Source: a virus
Length of the DNA: 64,000 nucleotides
IMG/VR virus record: IMGVR_UViG_3300023110_000034
Location: 1 to 64,000 of that record
Reading direction: 5' to 3' (one strand)
Shown: positions 40,019 through 49,362 of the stretch, piece after piece
Numbering within the stretch: the first letter of the stretch is position 1
How the letters are laid out: each line of letters opens with the position of its first letter
Program-made: the position numbers and the translations under genes
Notes under the pieces: model-generated
The model's input: the letters and a program-made list of their open reading frames with translations, nothing else
Told to the model about the DNA's origin: nothing
The model's database searches: none

Positions 40019-40909
40019 ATGGCTTTATTTACACAAACACATGAACAATATTATGATGGTGACAATTATGGTAACTATCAATACACAGCTTTAAATGATG
40101 TTATCAATAACTTTATCATTTCCTATGTAGGGGATGATAAAATTATTAATACAGTAAAGCGAAGTGAAGTTGCATACCATGCTAGAAGAACATTACAAGA
40201 ACTTAGCTATGATACATTGCGTTCAATTAAATCGCAAGAGCTTGAAGTTCCACCGTCATTGTCTATTGTGTTGCCACATGATTATGTAAACTACACACAT
40301 ATCTCTTGGGTTGACGATGCTGGTATTGAACAAGTCGTTTTACCAAATAGAATTACTAGTTCACCTACAGCCCCATTACAAGATGAAGATTATAATTATC
40401 TTTATGATCAAGATGGTAATCTATTATTAGCAAATAAATCAGTAACTGAAACAAGATTTCAAGATGGTACAGCTTATGATAATAGTTTATCAGATGTAAG
40501 CACAGACTTTTTAGAAGAAGGTTACGGATATAATGTTGATTATGGAAAGCGTTATGGAATAAATCCTGAAGTGACTACAAAGAATGGTGCTTTTGTAATA
40601 AACTACAATAAAGGTATTATATCTTTTTCAGGTGATTTTGCAGGTAGAATTATTACATTAAAATATATATCTGACAGTGTTGCCACAGATGAAGAAATGA
40701 AAATTCATAAATTAGCTGAAGAAGCTATGTATAAAAGCATAGCCTATGCTATTATGTCTGTAAAGCAAGGTATTCCTGAATATCAAGTTCAAAGAATACG
40801 CAAAGAAAAAATTGCTGCAACAAGAAAAGCTAAATTAAGATTAAGTAATATCAAGCTTAAAGAAATTTCGCAAATTATGCGAATTAAGTCTAAGCAAATA
40901 AAACACTAA
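40019..40909 (+). CDS. Second head-tail connector / tail ring protein
   Basis: The 296 residues open with a beta-rich segment. A helical segment A-Y-H-A-R-R-T-L-Q-E-L-S-Y-D-T-L-R-S-I-K-S-Q-E-L-E-V-P-P-S-L-S-I-V-L-P-H-D-Y-V follows, typical of a tail-ring (gp11-like) adaptor in this virus group. The basic C-terminal helix (L-R-L-S-N-I-K-L-K-E-I) is lysine-rich. It sits between connector 1 and the stabilisation protein. Confidence 0.72.
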   Translation: MALFTQTHEQYYDGDNYGNYQYTALNDVINNFIISYVGDDKIINTVKRSEVAYHARRTLQELSYDTLRSIKSQELEVPPSLSIVLPHDYVNYTHISWVDDAGIEQVVLPNRITSSPTAPLQDEDYNYLYDQDGNLLLANKSVTETRFQDGTAYDNSLSDVSTDFLEEGYGYNVDYGKRYGINPEVTTKNGAFVINYNKGIISFSGDFAGRIITLKYISDSVATDEEMKIHKLAEEAMYKSIAYAIMSVKQGIPEYQVQRIRKEKIAATRKAKLRLSNIKLKEISQIMRIKSKQIKH

Positions 40910-40915
40910 GGTATT

Positions 40916-43900
40916 ATGCCAGAAATTAAGCATGTATTTACCTCAGGTCGAATGAATAAAGACCTGGATGAAAGAGCTATACCTAATAACGAGTATAGAG
41001 ATGCTTTAAATGTTCAGGTATCAACTTCTGATGGAAGTGATGTTGGTGCATTACAGAATATATCTGGTAATCAGCAAATATCATTATTAACTGAAGAAGG
41101 GGCAAAAGTAATAGGCTCAGTAAGAGATACTGAAAATAATAGAATATATTGGTTTGTAGCTAGTAATGCTAAAAGTTTAATTGTTGAATATAATGAAGAA
41201 ACTAATTTAGCTTACCCTGTATTAGTTGACGTACACAATATTTTAAAGTTTAGTGAAAACTATTTAATTACTGGCGCTAATATAATTGATGGTTTATTGT
41301 TTTTTACAGATAATCAAACTGAGCCTAAAAAAATAAACATAGAAAAGTTTAAAGCTGGGACACCTAATTTTAATGATCATTCACAATTATATAATAGACG
41401 TTTTGCTGAAGCTGATATTACTGTTATAAAGAAAAAACCAAATAATGCACCTAAAATTGTACTTTATGATACAGTAGGTAGTGATAATATACAATCAAGT
41501 ACATTTTTTAATTTTTCAAAAAATAATGGGGCTGATCCAGTAGAAGTTGGGGAGTCATATACAGTTAACTTGTTAAATTCTAATTTAGACTGGAATATTG
41601 GCGATATATTAGTTTTTGAATATGAGCAAAACTCAGGTCAATTTAGTACAAACTGGGATCCCATAAAAATAAAAGGATTAATTACTTCATATAATAAAGG
41701 AACTACAGTAACTGTTGAAATTGTAACAGCCACTGATAATTTTGCAAATGAGGCAGCCCAATATAGTATAACTATTGAACAGCCAAACCCTTTATTTGAA
41801 TTAAAATTTCCAAGATTTGCATATAGATGGAAATATGAAGATGGTGAATACTCTGTGTTTTCACCTTTTTCAGAAGTAGCATTTTTACCAGGTGAAATAA
41901 AATACAACGCCAAAGATGGGTATAATGAAGGAATGCTCAATACTGTTAGAAAAATAAATTTATATTCTTTTGATACTCCTCCTGATAATGTTGAAGAAGT
42001 AGAGATATTATATAAAGAATCAAATAATAATAACATATATACTATTGAATCTTTAAAAAAAGAAGATTTAAATAGTTACGATATTAAGTCTGAAATTATA
42101 TATAAAGTAGTTGAAAATAATCAATTGCTTAGAGCATGGGATAATGTGCCTAAAAAAGCAAAAGCACAAGAAATTACAGCAAATAGATTAATGTTTGGTA
42201 ATTATACTCAAGGGTATAATATAGAAACAGAGCCAAATATTTCTGTTAAAATTAAATCAAAAAATGATTCTGGTGCTTCTGTAAAATCTGACCGTACATA
42301 TCAAATAGGTACAGTATTTGAGGATATATATGGTAGACAATCACCTGTTATTGCAAATCAATCTGGTGTTATTAAGTTAGACAGAGCGGCTTCAGATAAA
42401 AAAAATAGTATTACAGTTACTGGTATTGACACACCCCCTAGCTGGGCATCAAAGTTTAAATACTATGTAAAAGAAACATCTGCTCCATACTATAATGTAT
42501 TAGTAGATAAATATTATAGAAACAAAGAAGAGCCAAATTCTATATGGTTTTCTTTGCCTTCATCAGAACGTAATAAAGTTACAGAAGATACTTATTTAAT
42601 ATTAAAGAAACAGCATGGCGCGGATATTGCGGTAGATGATACTACAACAAAATATAAAATATTAGATATTGATAATGAAGCACCTAATTTTTTAACAGAT
42701 AAATTTAAAAATAAAGGGCAAATTAAATTAACTAGTATCACTACTAATTTAATATCTAACTCTAGTTTACTGCAAGCTAATATAGAACCAAATGAAACAT
42801 TAGAAGCTACATTAGCCGCGGGGTCTAAAATAAAATTAGTAAATTCAAGCGGGACTAAAAGCGATATTTATACTGTATCAAACGTAACTTTTGATGATAC
42901 TAATAATGATGATAAATCTGATACAATTTCTTTAACTATAAATGAAGTATTTAATGAAAGTGATATAAATGTTTTTGGTTCTGAAACAAGTTATAATATT
43001 GTTTTTGGTGAAATTGAAACCAAAGTTTCTCCAGAATTTAAAAATAGATTTTTTATAAAATTACGTATTGATTCTTTATTAAAAGAAAATATTATAGGGG
43101 TTGAATCTATTAAAACAGAAAATCAAAGTGAACATACAATTGTTGCTGGGATGACATTAATAGGTGATACATATACAAATATAAACCCAGATTGTACGGG
43201 GAGAAGAACAGACGAAAATTCTGGTTATTATTGGCCCGGTCCTGGAGATCCAAGCGTTACACCAATACAAGTAGGAAGTAATAAAATTTATATTAGAAGA
43301 ACAGGGCAAGAATTTAAAGATAAAAATAGTGTTTTTGATGATAACAAATTAAAAATAGGAAAAAGTTCTTTTAAATTTTCAGAGGCATTAGATACTATAG
43401 ACGCAAAAATTAGATTTGAGGACGATCCAAATTTAGAAACATATACTATAAAATCATCTACTAGAACTGATGGTTATCATTTTAGAGGCAGAGAAGAGGA
43501 AAGAATATGTAATTATTATGTTCAATGGGAAATAACACTTGATAAAAATATTGATTTTACAGCTAATACAACTTCTCAAAATAAAAGAATATATTTTTTA
43601 GAAAGTAATTTTAATGAAGAAGAAAATCAGTTATCTGTAAATTCACCAATAATATTTGAAACAGAACCGGAAGAGGTTGCTGATTTAGATTTATATTATG
43701 AAACTGAAGAGTCTTATGATATTGGACAATGGTTTTATGAAAAAGAATTAAGATGGTTTAATTGTTTTTCTTTTGGTAATGGTGTTGAATCTGATAGAAT
43801 ACGTGATGATTTTAATGGCATTACTATGGGCAAAGGGGTTCGTGTTAGCTCTGTAATTGCAGAACAGTTTAAAGAGGAACAAAAGAAAAATACTATTATA

Positions 43901-44935
43901 TTTTCGGGTATATATAACAGTATAAATGGTATAAATCAAACTAATCAGTTTAATCAAGCTGAAGCTATAACAAAAGATATTAATCCAGAATATGGATCAA
44001 TACAGAAGCTGCATGCTAGAGAGGGTGATTTAATTGCTTTGACTGAAGATAAAGTTTTAGGTATATCAGCTGGGAAAGATGTTTTATTTAATGCCGATGG
44101 AAACCCCAACTTAATATCTTCTACAAATGTATTAGGCTACGTAAGACCTTACGCTGGAAATTTTGGTATATCTAAAAATCCAGAGTCATTTGCTGAATAT
44201 GGTAATAGATTCTATTTTACTGACAAAGCTAGAAATGCTGTATTAAGATTTTCAGGAGGTATAGGAGGAGGTGATGGATTAACAGTCATATCTAATTATG
44301 GTATGTCTGATTATTTCAAAGATTTATTATCCTCAAATTCCGGTGCGTTTATTGGTAGCTTTGATGAAGATCTTGGTACATATAATATATCAATAGCGGA
44401 TCAAACTGTTGGCTTTGACGAAATGGTAAAAGGTTGGACTTCAAGATATAGCTATATACCAGAAAATGGTATTAGTTTAAATGCTAAATATTATACATTT
44501 AAAAATGGTAATTTATGGCTTCATAATGTAGAGAGCCGATCAAAAAATAATTTTTACAATATTCAATATTCATCTAAAGTTACTTTCTTTTTTAATGAAG
44601 ATTCATCAGTTATTAAAAAGTTTAAAACTTTAGGTTATGAAGGAGATAGTAATTGGGTAGCTAATTATATAAAAACAAATTTACAAGATGGTTCAGTAAC
44701 AAAATTTATTGATAAAGAAGGTAAGTTTTTTAATTATATAAAAGGTGATAAAACTTATTTAGATATTCCAGGCAGAGAAGATAATTGGGATAGTAAACAA
44801 TTTTCAAGTCAAGGAATTGGTAATGTAACTACATTAGCAGGTGATACAACAATAACAGAGGTAAGAATGGATGTTTATATAGTTGGAACAGTAGTAGAAT
44901 GGAAGGGTGATACATATGAATGTGTACAAACATAA
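40916..44935 (+). CDS. Tail stabilisation/hub protein, 1339 residues
   Basis: The N-terminus reads F-T-S-G-R-M-N-K-D-L-D-E-R-A-I-P-N-N-E-Y-R-D-A-L-N-V-Q-V-S-T-S-D-G-S-D-V-G-A. This is close to the conserved start of the large stabilisation protein of crAss-like and other marine podoviruses, which forms part of the tail tube and anchors fibers. The rest is rich in beta strands and propeller-like repeats. The C-terminus ends W-K-G-D-T-Y-E-C-V-Q-T, and the appendage protein at 45962 has E-W-L-G-D-T-Y-E-C-C. That may be a shared attachment or folding motif. Confidence 0.8.
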   Translation: MPEIKHVFTSGRMNKDLDERAIPNNEYRDALNVQVSTSDGSDVGALQNISGNQQISLLTEEGAKVIGSVRDTENNRIYWFVASNAKSLIVEYNEETNLAYPVLVDVHNILKFSENYLITGANIIDGLLFFTDNQTEPKKINIEKFKAGTPNFNDHSQLYNRRFAEADITVIKKKPNNAPKIVLYDTVGSDNIQSSTFFNFSKNNGADPVEVGESYTVNLLNSNLDWNIGDILVFEYEQNSGQFSTNWDPIKIKGLITSYNKGTTVTVEIVTATDNFANEAAQYSITIEQPNPLFELKFPRFAYRWKYEDGEYSVFSPFSEVAFLPGEIKYNAKDGYNEGMLNTVRKINLYSFDTPPDNVEEVEILYKESNNNNIYTIESLKKEDLNSYDIKSEIIYKVVENNQLLRAWDNVPKKAKAQEITANRLMFGNYTQGYNIETEPNISVKIKSKNDSGASVKSDRTYQIGTVFEDIYGRQSPVIANQSGVIKLDRAASDKKNSITVTGIDTPPSWASKFKYYVKETSAPYYNVLVDKYYRNKEEPNSIWFSLPSSERNKVTEDTYLILKKQHGADIAVDDTTTKYKILDIDNEAPNFLTDKFKNKGQIKLTSITTNLISNSSLLQANIEPNETLEATLAAGSKIKLVNSSGTKSDIYTVSNVTFDDTNNDDKSDTISLTINEVFNESDINVFGSETSYNIVFGEIETKVSPEFKNRFFIKLRIDSLLKENIIGVESIKTENQSEHTIVAGMTLIGDTYTNINPDCTGRRTDENSGYYWPGPGDPSVTPIQVGSNKIYIRRTGQEFKDKNSVFDDNKLKIGKSSFKFSEALDTIDAKIRFEDDPNLETYTIKSSTRTDGYHFRGREEERICNYYVQWEITLDKNIDFTANTTSQNKRIYFLESNFNEEENQLSVNSPIIFETEPEEVADLDLYYETEESYDIGQWFYEKELRWFNCFSFGNGVESDRIRDDFNGITMGKGVRVSSVIAEQFKEEQKKNTIIFSGIYNSINGINQTNQFNQAEAITKDINPEYGSIQKLHAREGDLIALTEDKVLGISAGKDVLFNADGNPNLISSTNVLGYVRPYAGNFGISKNPESFAEYGNRFYFTDKARNAVLRFSGGIGGGDGLTVISNYGMSDYFKDLLSSNSGAFIGSFDEDLGTYNISIADQTVGFDEMVKGWTSRYSYIPENGISLNAKYYTFKNGNLWLHNVESRSKNNFYNIQYSSKVTFFFNEDSSVIKKFKTLGYEGDSNWVANYIKTNLQDGSVTKFIDKEGKFFNYIKGDKTYLDIPGREDNWDSKQFSSQGIGNVTTLAGDTTITEVRMDVYIVGTVVEWKGDTYECVQT

Positions 44936-44947
44936 TTAAAAAATAAA

Positions 44948-45952
44948 ATGGCAAATTCAGGTTATAAAAATTGGTTAACACTTAAAAAATACATAAACGG
45001 TGTAGCTACAGATGAAACAAAAACGAATGCATCTAGTGATCCAGACTATATTGCACCGGTTTTAGATGAAACAACATGCCCCACAACTTCTAATAGTTGT
45101 CCTACCTTAAGTACAGCTATATCTAATGTAGCTGCTAATGCAGGGGCTGTAGACCAAACTATAAATTTAAATAACCACTTTAGTGATTTGGATGGTGATA
45201 CTTTAACATACACTGCGGTATCATCAAGTACTAATATTGTAACTACTTCTATAGCATCGAATATATTAACACTTTCTTTTTCAGAAACAGGGGGGAGCTC
45301 TACAATAACAGTTACTGCATCAGATGGCACGTGTAGTGCTGAAGGAACTTTTAGCGTTACAGTAACAGAAGTTTCTACGGCTTGTGTTACTGGGTTAACA
45401 GCTTTACTTGGCGTATTTAGTGGGAGTACTTCTGATATTGCTTGTACTCCAACTTTAAACACAGCTACTTTTCTTATTTTTGGGGATGGCACTAGTATAA
45501 CAAATTCAACAAACTTTTATTCAGCTGTTGATGGTTGTACAACATTACCAGCGGGTTTTTATGCACAAGCAGATCCATCAGATCCAACCACATTAACAAA
45601 TTGGGTTCAAGTAAATTCTTCCGGAGTTAAAATTGATAGTGGGTTATGTGATACTTCAGTACCTGCCCCAGCACCCGAACCAACACCTTATACTGGTTTA
45701 ACTAGATGCGATAACAATACAGTTACTTGGTATACAAACTACGAAGTGAATTTTAATGATGGAACAAGAGGTCCTGCAGGAAGTGGTAATACTTTTTTTA
45801 GTGCTGGTTTAGTATGTTATATTACTAGTGGAACAATATATGATATATCAGGTAAAACATTTATAGATGGAACTGCCGCAAGACCAGGGCAAAGTGATGA
45901 CTGTGATTGTGATTGTTATGGCATGAATTGTGGGTCAACTCCTCTTTATTAA
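44948..45952 (+). CDS. Tail appendage protein with cadherin/Ig-like domain
   Basis: The 334 residues contain L-N-N-H-F-S-D-L-D-G-D-T-L-T-Y-T-A and S-D-G-T-C-S-A-E-G-T-F-S-V-T-V-T, a cadherin/Ig-like fold (about residues 55-145). A beta-rich part follows, then a cysteine-rich tail (D-D-C-D-C-D-C-Y-G-M-N-C). Many paired cysteines suggest disulfides in an exposed protein. It lies just after the stabilisation protein and is probably a tail appendage. Confidence 0.65.
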   Translation: MANSGYKNWLTLKKYINGVATDETKTNASSDPDYIAPVLDETTCPTTSNSCPTLSTAISNVAANAGAVDQTINLNNHFSDLDGDTLTYTAVSSSTNIVTTSIASNILTLSFSETGGSSTITVTASDGTCSAEGTFSVTVTEVSTACVTGLTALLGVFSGSTSDIACTPTLNTATFLIFGDGTSITNSTNFYSAVDGCTTLPAGFYAQADPSDPTTLTNWVQVNSSGVKIDSGLCDTSVPAPAPEPTPYTGLTRCDNNTVTWYTNYEVNFNDGTRGPAGSGNTFFSAGLVCYITSGTIYDISGKTFIDGTAARPGQSDDCDCDCYGMNCGSTPLY

Positions 45953-45961
45953 TAATAAAAA

Positions 45962-47428
45962 ATGGCTTTAATAAATTTTAATTCTTCAGTTTGTAATTAT
46001 ACAACTTCAGCAAAAGTAATTGCTGCTGCACCTGGCTCTATAGCAACAAATACCTATGAATATGTTGATTTAGAAATGGTACCAGACAGTGGATACTATT
46101 TAGATGCAACAGAGTTTACGTATTTATCAAATGATTATGTAGACTACGTTACATTTATGGCTGATGGAAATAATTTAAAAGCTAGAGTTTATTTAAAAGA
46201 TTTTACTTGGCCATCAGAAAGAACTGATTTAGAAGTTCCTATATCAGGTTGTGCAAGTGTATTAATTACTACAACAACTACAACAACCACAATAGCCCCT
46301 ACCACTACAACTACAACTGCTATTGCTTGTCCTGCAATATCTGGATATTTTATAAATAAAAGTATTATTGAATTGCGTGGTGAAACAAGGATATTTAAAG
46401 TGTATGGACAACAAGGTGCTGAGTTTTCATATACTGTAGTAGATAATGGCAATGGTATTTCATTAGATACAGGAACGGAAACAATTCCATATTCAGGTTT
46501 TGTTAATATAGAAATTGTAGTTCCATTAGTATCAGCAGCAAGGGTACTTGATGTAACTATTACAACTGCACAATCTTGTACATTACAATTACAAACACAG
46601 CCTGCAACATTTAAATTATACCAAGGTATCGACGAAGAATGGCTAGGGGATACTTATGAATGTTGTGAAGCGGCGGGGGTATTACAAAGCACAAATTGTG
46701 TTGGATATGATTTATATGGTACATATACTGATGGGCAGTGTGGCACTACAAATAGTTTAATTGAAACTAATTCTGCTACTTGTGGATATGTACCGCCAAC
46801 AACAACTACCACTACATCCGGTACTACAACAACAACAACTGCAGCTCCTTGTACTGACTGTGCGGGAGATATTAGCTCAATATCAGACTTTTCAGCAGCT
46901 GTTGGCGGAACTACAGGAACTATAAATGTTACCGGAACTAATATTTCACCATCTTCTGTATATACTTGGGATCCAAACTTAGTTACTGTTAGCTTGAGTG
47001 GAAGTACATTAACTTGGACTACAAATAGTAGTAATAATTGCGGAACAGCCCATGTAAGAGTATTTGCTAGTAATACTGCTGGAGGAAATTGTTGTACCGA
47101 GGCAGAAGATTTCTATATTACTGTAACTGGTTGCACAGGGACAACTACTACTACAACAGGTACTACTACTACTACAACAAGTACTACTACCACAACAACA
47201 ACAACTACTACAACGACTACTATTGCTCCTCAAGAGTGCTATCAATATTATATTGGTGCTGATGGAGGCGAGCCAGTAACTTTCACTTATACCCCATGTG
47301 GAAGTCAATCGTCAACAAGCGTTACATTACCAAATGGACAGAATCAAACAATATGTGCAGTTGTAAATTCAGTTACAATGAATCCAAGTTCAGGAACTAT
47401 TGGTTCTCCAACAAATACTTGTACTTAA
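45962..47428 (+). CDS. Threonine-rich (mucin-like) tail appendage
   Basis: The 488 residues alternate beta domains with three near-pure threonine linkers (about residues 102-120, 279-296 and 392-422), such as T8-I-A-P-T6. These are separated by globular segments with many cysteines. The W-L-G-D-T-Y-E-C-C phrase near residue 225 echoes the end of the stabilisation protein. Threonine runs encoded by ACT/ACA/ACC repeats can slip, changing linker length. Mucin-like stretches are typical O-glycosylation acceptors, and the next gene encodes a glycosyltransferase. Appendage or adhesin role is inferred. Confidence 0.7.
   Translation: MALINFNSSVCNYTTSAKVIAAAPGSIATNTYEYVDLEMVPDSGYYLDATEFTYLSNDYVDYVTFMADGNNLKARVYLKDFTWPSERTDLEVPISGCASVLITTTTTTTTIAPTTTTTTAIACPAISGYFINKSIIELRGETRIFKVYGQQGAEFSYTVVDNGNGISLDTGTETIPYSGFVNIEIVVPLVSAARVLDVTITTAQSCTLQLQTQPATFKLYQGIDEEWLGDTYECCEAAGVLQSTNCVGYDLYGTYTDGQCGTTNSLIETNSATCGYVPPTTTTTTSGTTTTTTAAPCTDCAGDISSISDFSAAVGGTTGTINVTGTNISPSSVYTWDPNLVTVSLSGSTLTWTTNSSNNCGTAHVRVFASNTAGGNCCTEAEDFYITVTGCTGTTTTTTGTTTTTTSTTTTTTTTTTTTTIAPQECYQYYIGADGGEPVTFTYTPCGSQSSTSVTLPNGQNQTICAVVNSVTMNPSSGTIGSPTNTCT
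46267..47226 (+). repeat. Three ACN (threonine-codon) microsatellite tracts
   Basis: Tracts of ACT/ACA/ACC triplets lie near 46267-46320, 46798-46850 and 47140-47226 within the appendage gene. The mixed synonymous codons slow slippage, but expansion or contraction by whole codons would keep the frame and alter linker length. Confidence 0.7.
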
Positions 47429-47439
47429 AATTAAATTAA

Positions 47440-48345
47440 ATGAAATATATATGTGCCCAACCTGCTACTCAATATTTTGGGTGGCAGATTGATGTATTAA
47501 TAAATAGTCTTATATCTAATGGTGTATTTCAGCAAGATATTCATGTAGTAAATGCAATACACGGAGAAATAAGTCCATATTTTAATAAATTAAAAGATAA
47601 ATATCCTTATGTATTGTTTGAATTTTATGATGATACAAGAAATTATAAAGAATATATACCATCAATAAAACAGCATTTACTATATAAACATTATAATAAA
47701 TATAGTTATTTAGAAAACGAAACTATATTACTATTAGATGCGGATGTTGCTTTTATAAGACCAATTGATTTTAGTGCATTATTAAATGATGATATATGGT
47801 ATTTAAGTGATACTAATAGTTATTTAAATTATGACTATATAAAATCAAAAGGTGATGATGTATTAATTACAATGCTAGAAATAGCTAATATTGATGAGCA
47901 ATTAGTTAAAAATAATAATAAAAACTCAGGAGGAGCACAGTATTTAATTAAAAATATTAATAAAGAATATTGGAGCGAAGTAGTTGAATTATCTCATAAA
48001 TTATACCAATCTATTAGTAAACTTAATGAAGAAAAAGTGAAAGCTGACCCAAGCCATCATCCTTTGCAAATTTGGACTGCTGAAATGTGGGCATTATTAT
48101 GGGTTGCTTGGAAGTGCGGTATTGAAACAAAAATATCACCTTTAATGAATTTTTGTTGGGCAACTGACTCTATATTTAAATGGGATAAAGATGCCATATA
48201 TCATAATGCTGGTGTTACAGCAGAAATGGATCATTTATTTTTTAAAGGCAAATATATTGATAATATACCCACAAAAAATATTGAAGTTAGCAATAAGCAT
48301 TGTTCTTATAATTACTATCAATTAGTAAAACAAGTGGTAGCTTAA
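47440..48345 (+). CDS. GT-A-type glycosyltransferase-like protein within the tail module
   Basis: The 301 residues have an N-terminal Rossmann-like half ending in E-T-I-L-L-L-D100-A-D102-V-A-F-I-R-P, the DxD motif that binds the metal and sugar-nucleotide in GT-A glycosyltransferases. N-S-G-G-A-Q-Y-L and a late H-N-A-G-V-T segment also suit this fold. No membrane segment is visible. It begins 11 bases after the threonine-rich appendage gene, so virion-protein glycosylation is an attractive reading; modification of host surface sugars is an alternative. The fold call is good; donor and acceptor are unknown. Confidence 0.7.
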   Translation: MKYICAQPATQYFGWQIDVLINSLISNGVFQQDIHVVNAIHGEISPYFNKLKDKYPYVLFEFYDDTRNYKEYIPSIKQHLLYKHYNKYSYLENETILLLDADVAFIRPIDFSALLNDDIWYLSDTNSYLNYDYIKSKGDDVLITMLEIANIDEQLVKNNNKNSGGAQYLIKNINKEYWSEVVELSHKLYQSISKLNEEKVKADPSHHPLQIWTAEMWALLWVAWKCGIETKISPLMNFCWATDSIFKWDKDAIYHNAGVTAEMDHLFFKGKYIDNIPTKNIEVSNKHCSYNYYQLVKQVVA

Positions 48346-48375
48346 CAACTTAATAAACATCGTAATAATAATAGC

Positions 48376-48702
48376 ATGGATAGTATAACTTTAACATTTC
48401 CTAAAGACTTAAACGTATCGTTACAAAAAAGTGTAGGTGATATTGTTTATTTTTTAGATGATGAAGGTGAAAAAAGACGTATTGGTATTTGTACTGATAT
48501 ATCTGATAAAACTATTACGTGTAGTATAGAAGCTTGGCGTAAAAGACCAAGTGCTGGAAACTATATATTTTTCGGTAAAGAAAACATTATAAATTCATCT
48601 GGGCTGGTAGGTTACTATGCTGAAGTTGAAATGGAAAACACAAGTACAACAAAGAAAGAACTCTTTGCTGTAAATTCAGAAATATTTTTAAGTAGTAATT
48701 AA
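48376..48702 (+). CDS. Small unknown protein in tail module, 108 residues
   Basis: Starts M-D-S-I-T-L-T-F-P-K-D-L-N-V-S-L-Q-K-S-V-G-D-I-V-Y-F, a beta-barrel-like pattern. It continues with R-I-G-I-C-T-D-I-S-D-K-T-I-T-C-S-I-E and G-N-Y-I-F-F-G-K-E. The small all-beta design is common in tail accessory proteins of this virus group. Function is not known. Confidence 0.6.
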   Translation: MDSITLTFPKDLNVSLQKSVGDIVYFLDDEGEKRRIGICTDISDKTITCSIEAWRKRPSAGNYIFFGKENIINSSGLVGYYAEVEMENTSTTKKELFAVNSEIFLSSN

Positions 48703-48704
48703 TT

Positions 48705-49343
48705 ATGAGTTTTGGAAAAACATTAGGCGCGGCAGCTAAGTCTGATCCAGGATCTTTTGGACAAGTAGCGCAGGGTTTAACGCAGCTTGGTACTTCATTA
48801 ATTGGGGGAAAAGCTAGAAAAAAAGAGCAAAAAGCAGCGGGACAAGAATTAGGGCAGCGAAAGCAGGCATATGAAAGTTTTCAATTTGTTAATCCATATG
48901 CCAATATGGAAAATACATATGAGGATTTAACCGTAAATCAACAGGCTGCACAATTCCAATTACAACAGGGGCAACAGGCATTAGCTTCTACGATGGCTAG
49001 TGCACAGCAAGCTGCGGGATCCTCAGGAATAGCTTCTCTTGCTCAAGTATTAGCCCAACAACAACAAGCAAATATTCAACAAGCAACAGTTTCTTTAGCC
49101 GCTCAAGAGCAGGCAAATCAAATAGCTAAAGCGCAAGCGGCTGAGTCTATACAAAAAATGGGAGCTGAAGGGCAAGCAATGAAACAGGAATTTGAACTTG
49201 GTAGAACTGAAACTTTATTTGATATGGCTTCGCAAAGAAAATTAAGAGCTGATGAAGCTAGAGCTCAGGCTACTCAAGATTTAATTGGAGGTGTTGCTAA
49301 TGTTGCTGTGGGGGCAGGTAGAATAGCGGCAGCAGGCGCTTAA
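48705..49343 (+). CDS. Internal virion protein (small, alanine/glutamine-rich)
   Basis: The 212 residues are almost entirely alanine, glutamine and glycine helices (A-S-A-Q-Q-A-A-G-S-S-G-I-A-S-L-A-Q-V-L-A-Q-Q-Q-Q). N- and C-terminal glycine-rich hydrophobic stretches (G-G-V-A-N-V-A-V-G-A-G-R-I-A-A-A-G) could insert in a membrane. This matches the first small ejection protein of T7-like and related podoviruses (gp14 role), which forms a pore for DNA. It lies just before two larger internal proteins, as expected. Confidence 0.68.
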   Translation: MSFGKTLGAAAKSDPGSFGQVAQGLTQLGTSLIGGKARKKEQKAAGQELGQRKQAYESFQFVNPYANMENTYEDLTVNQQAAQFQLQQGQQALASTMASAQQAAGSSGIASLAQVLAQQQQANIQQATVSLAAQEQANQIAKAQAAESIQKMGAEGQAMKQEFELGRTETLFDMASQRKLRADEARAQATQDLIGGVANVAVGAGRIAAAGA

Positions 49344-49362
49344 TAAAATTAAAAATTATACA

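Noticed and set aside
45046-45492. 148-codon reverse frame, valine-rich
   Set aside because: Mirror of threonine/serine-rich coding in the appendage gene; no start context.
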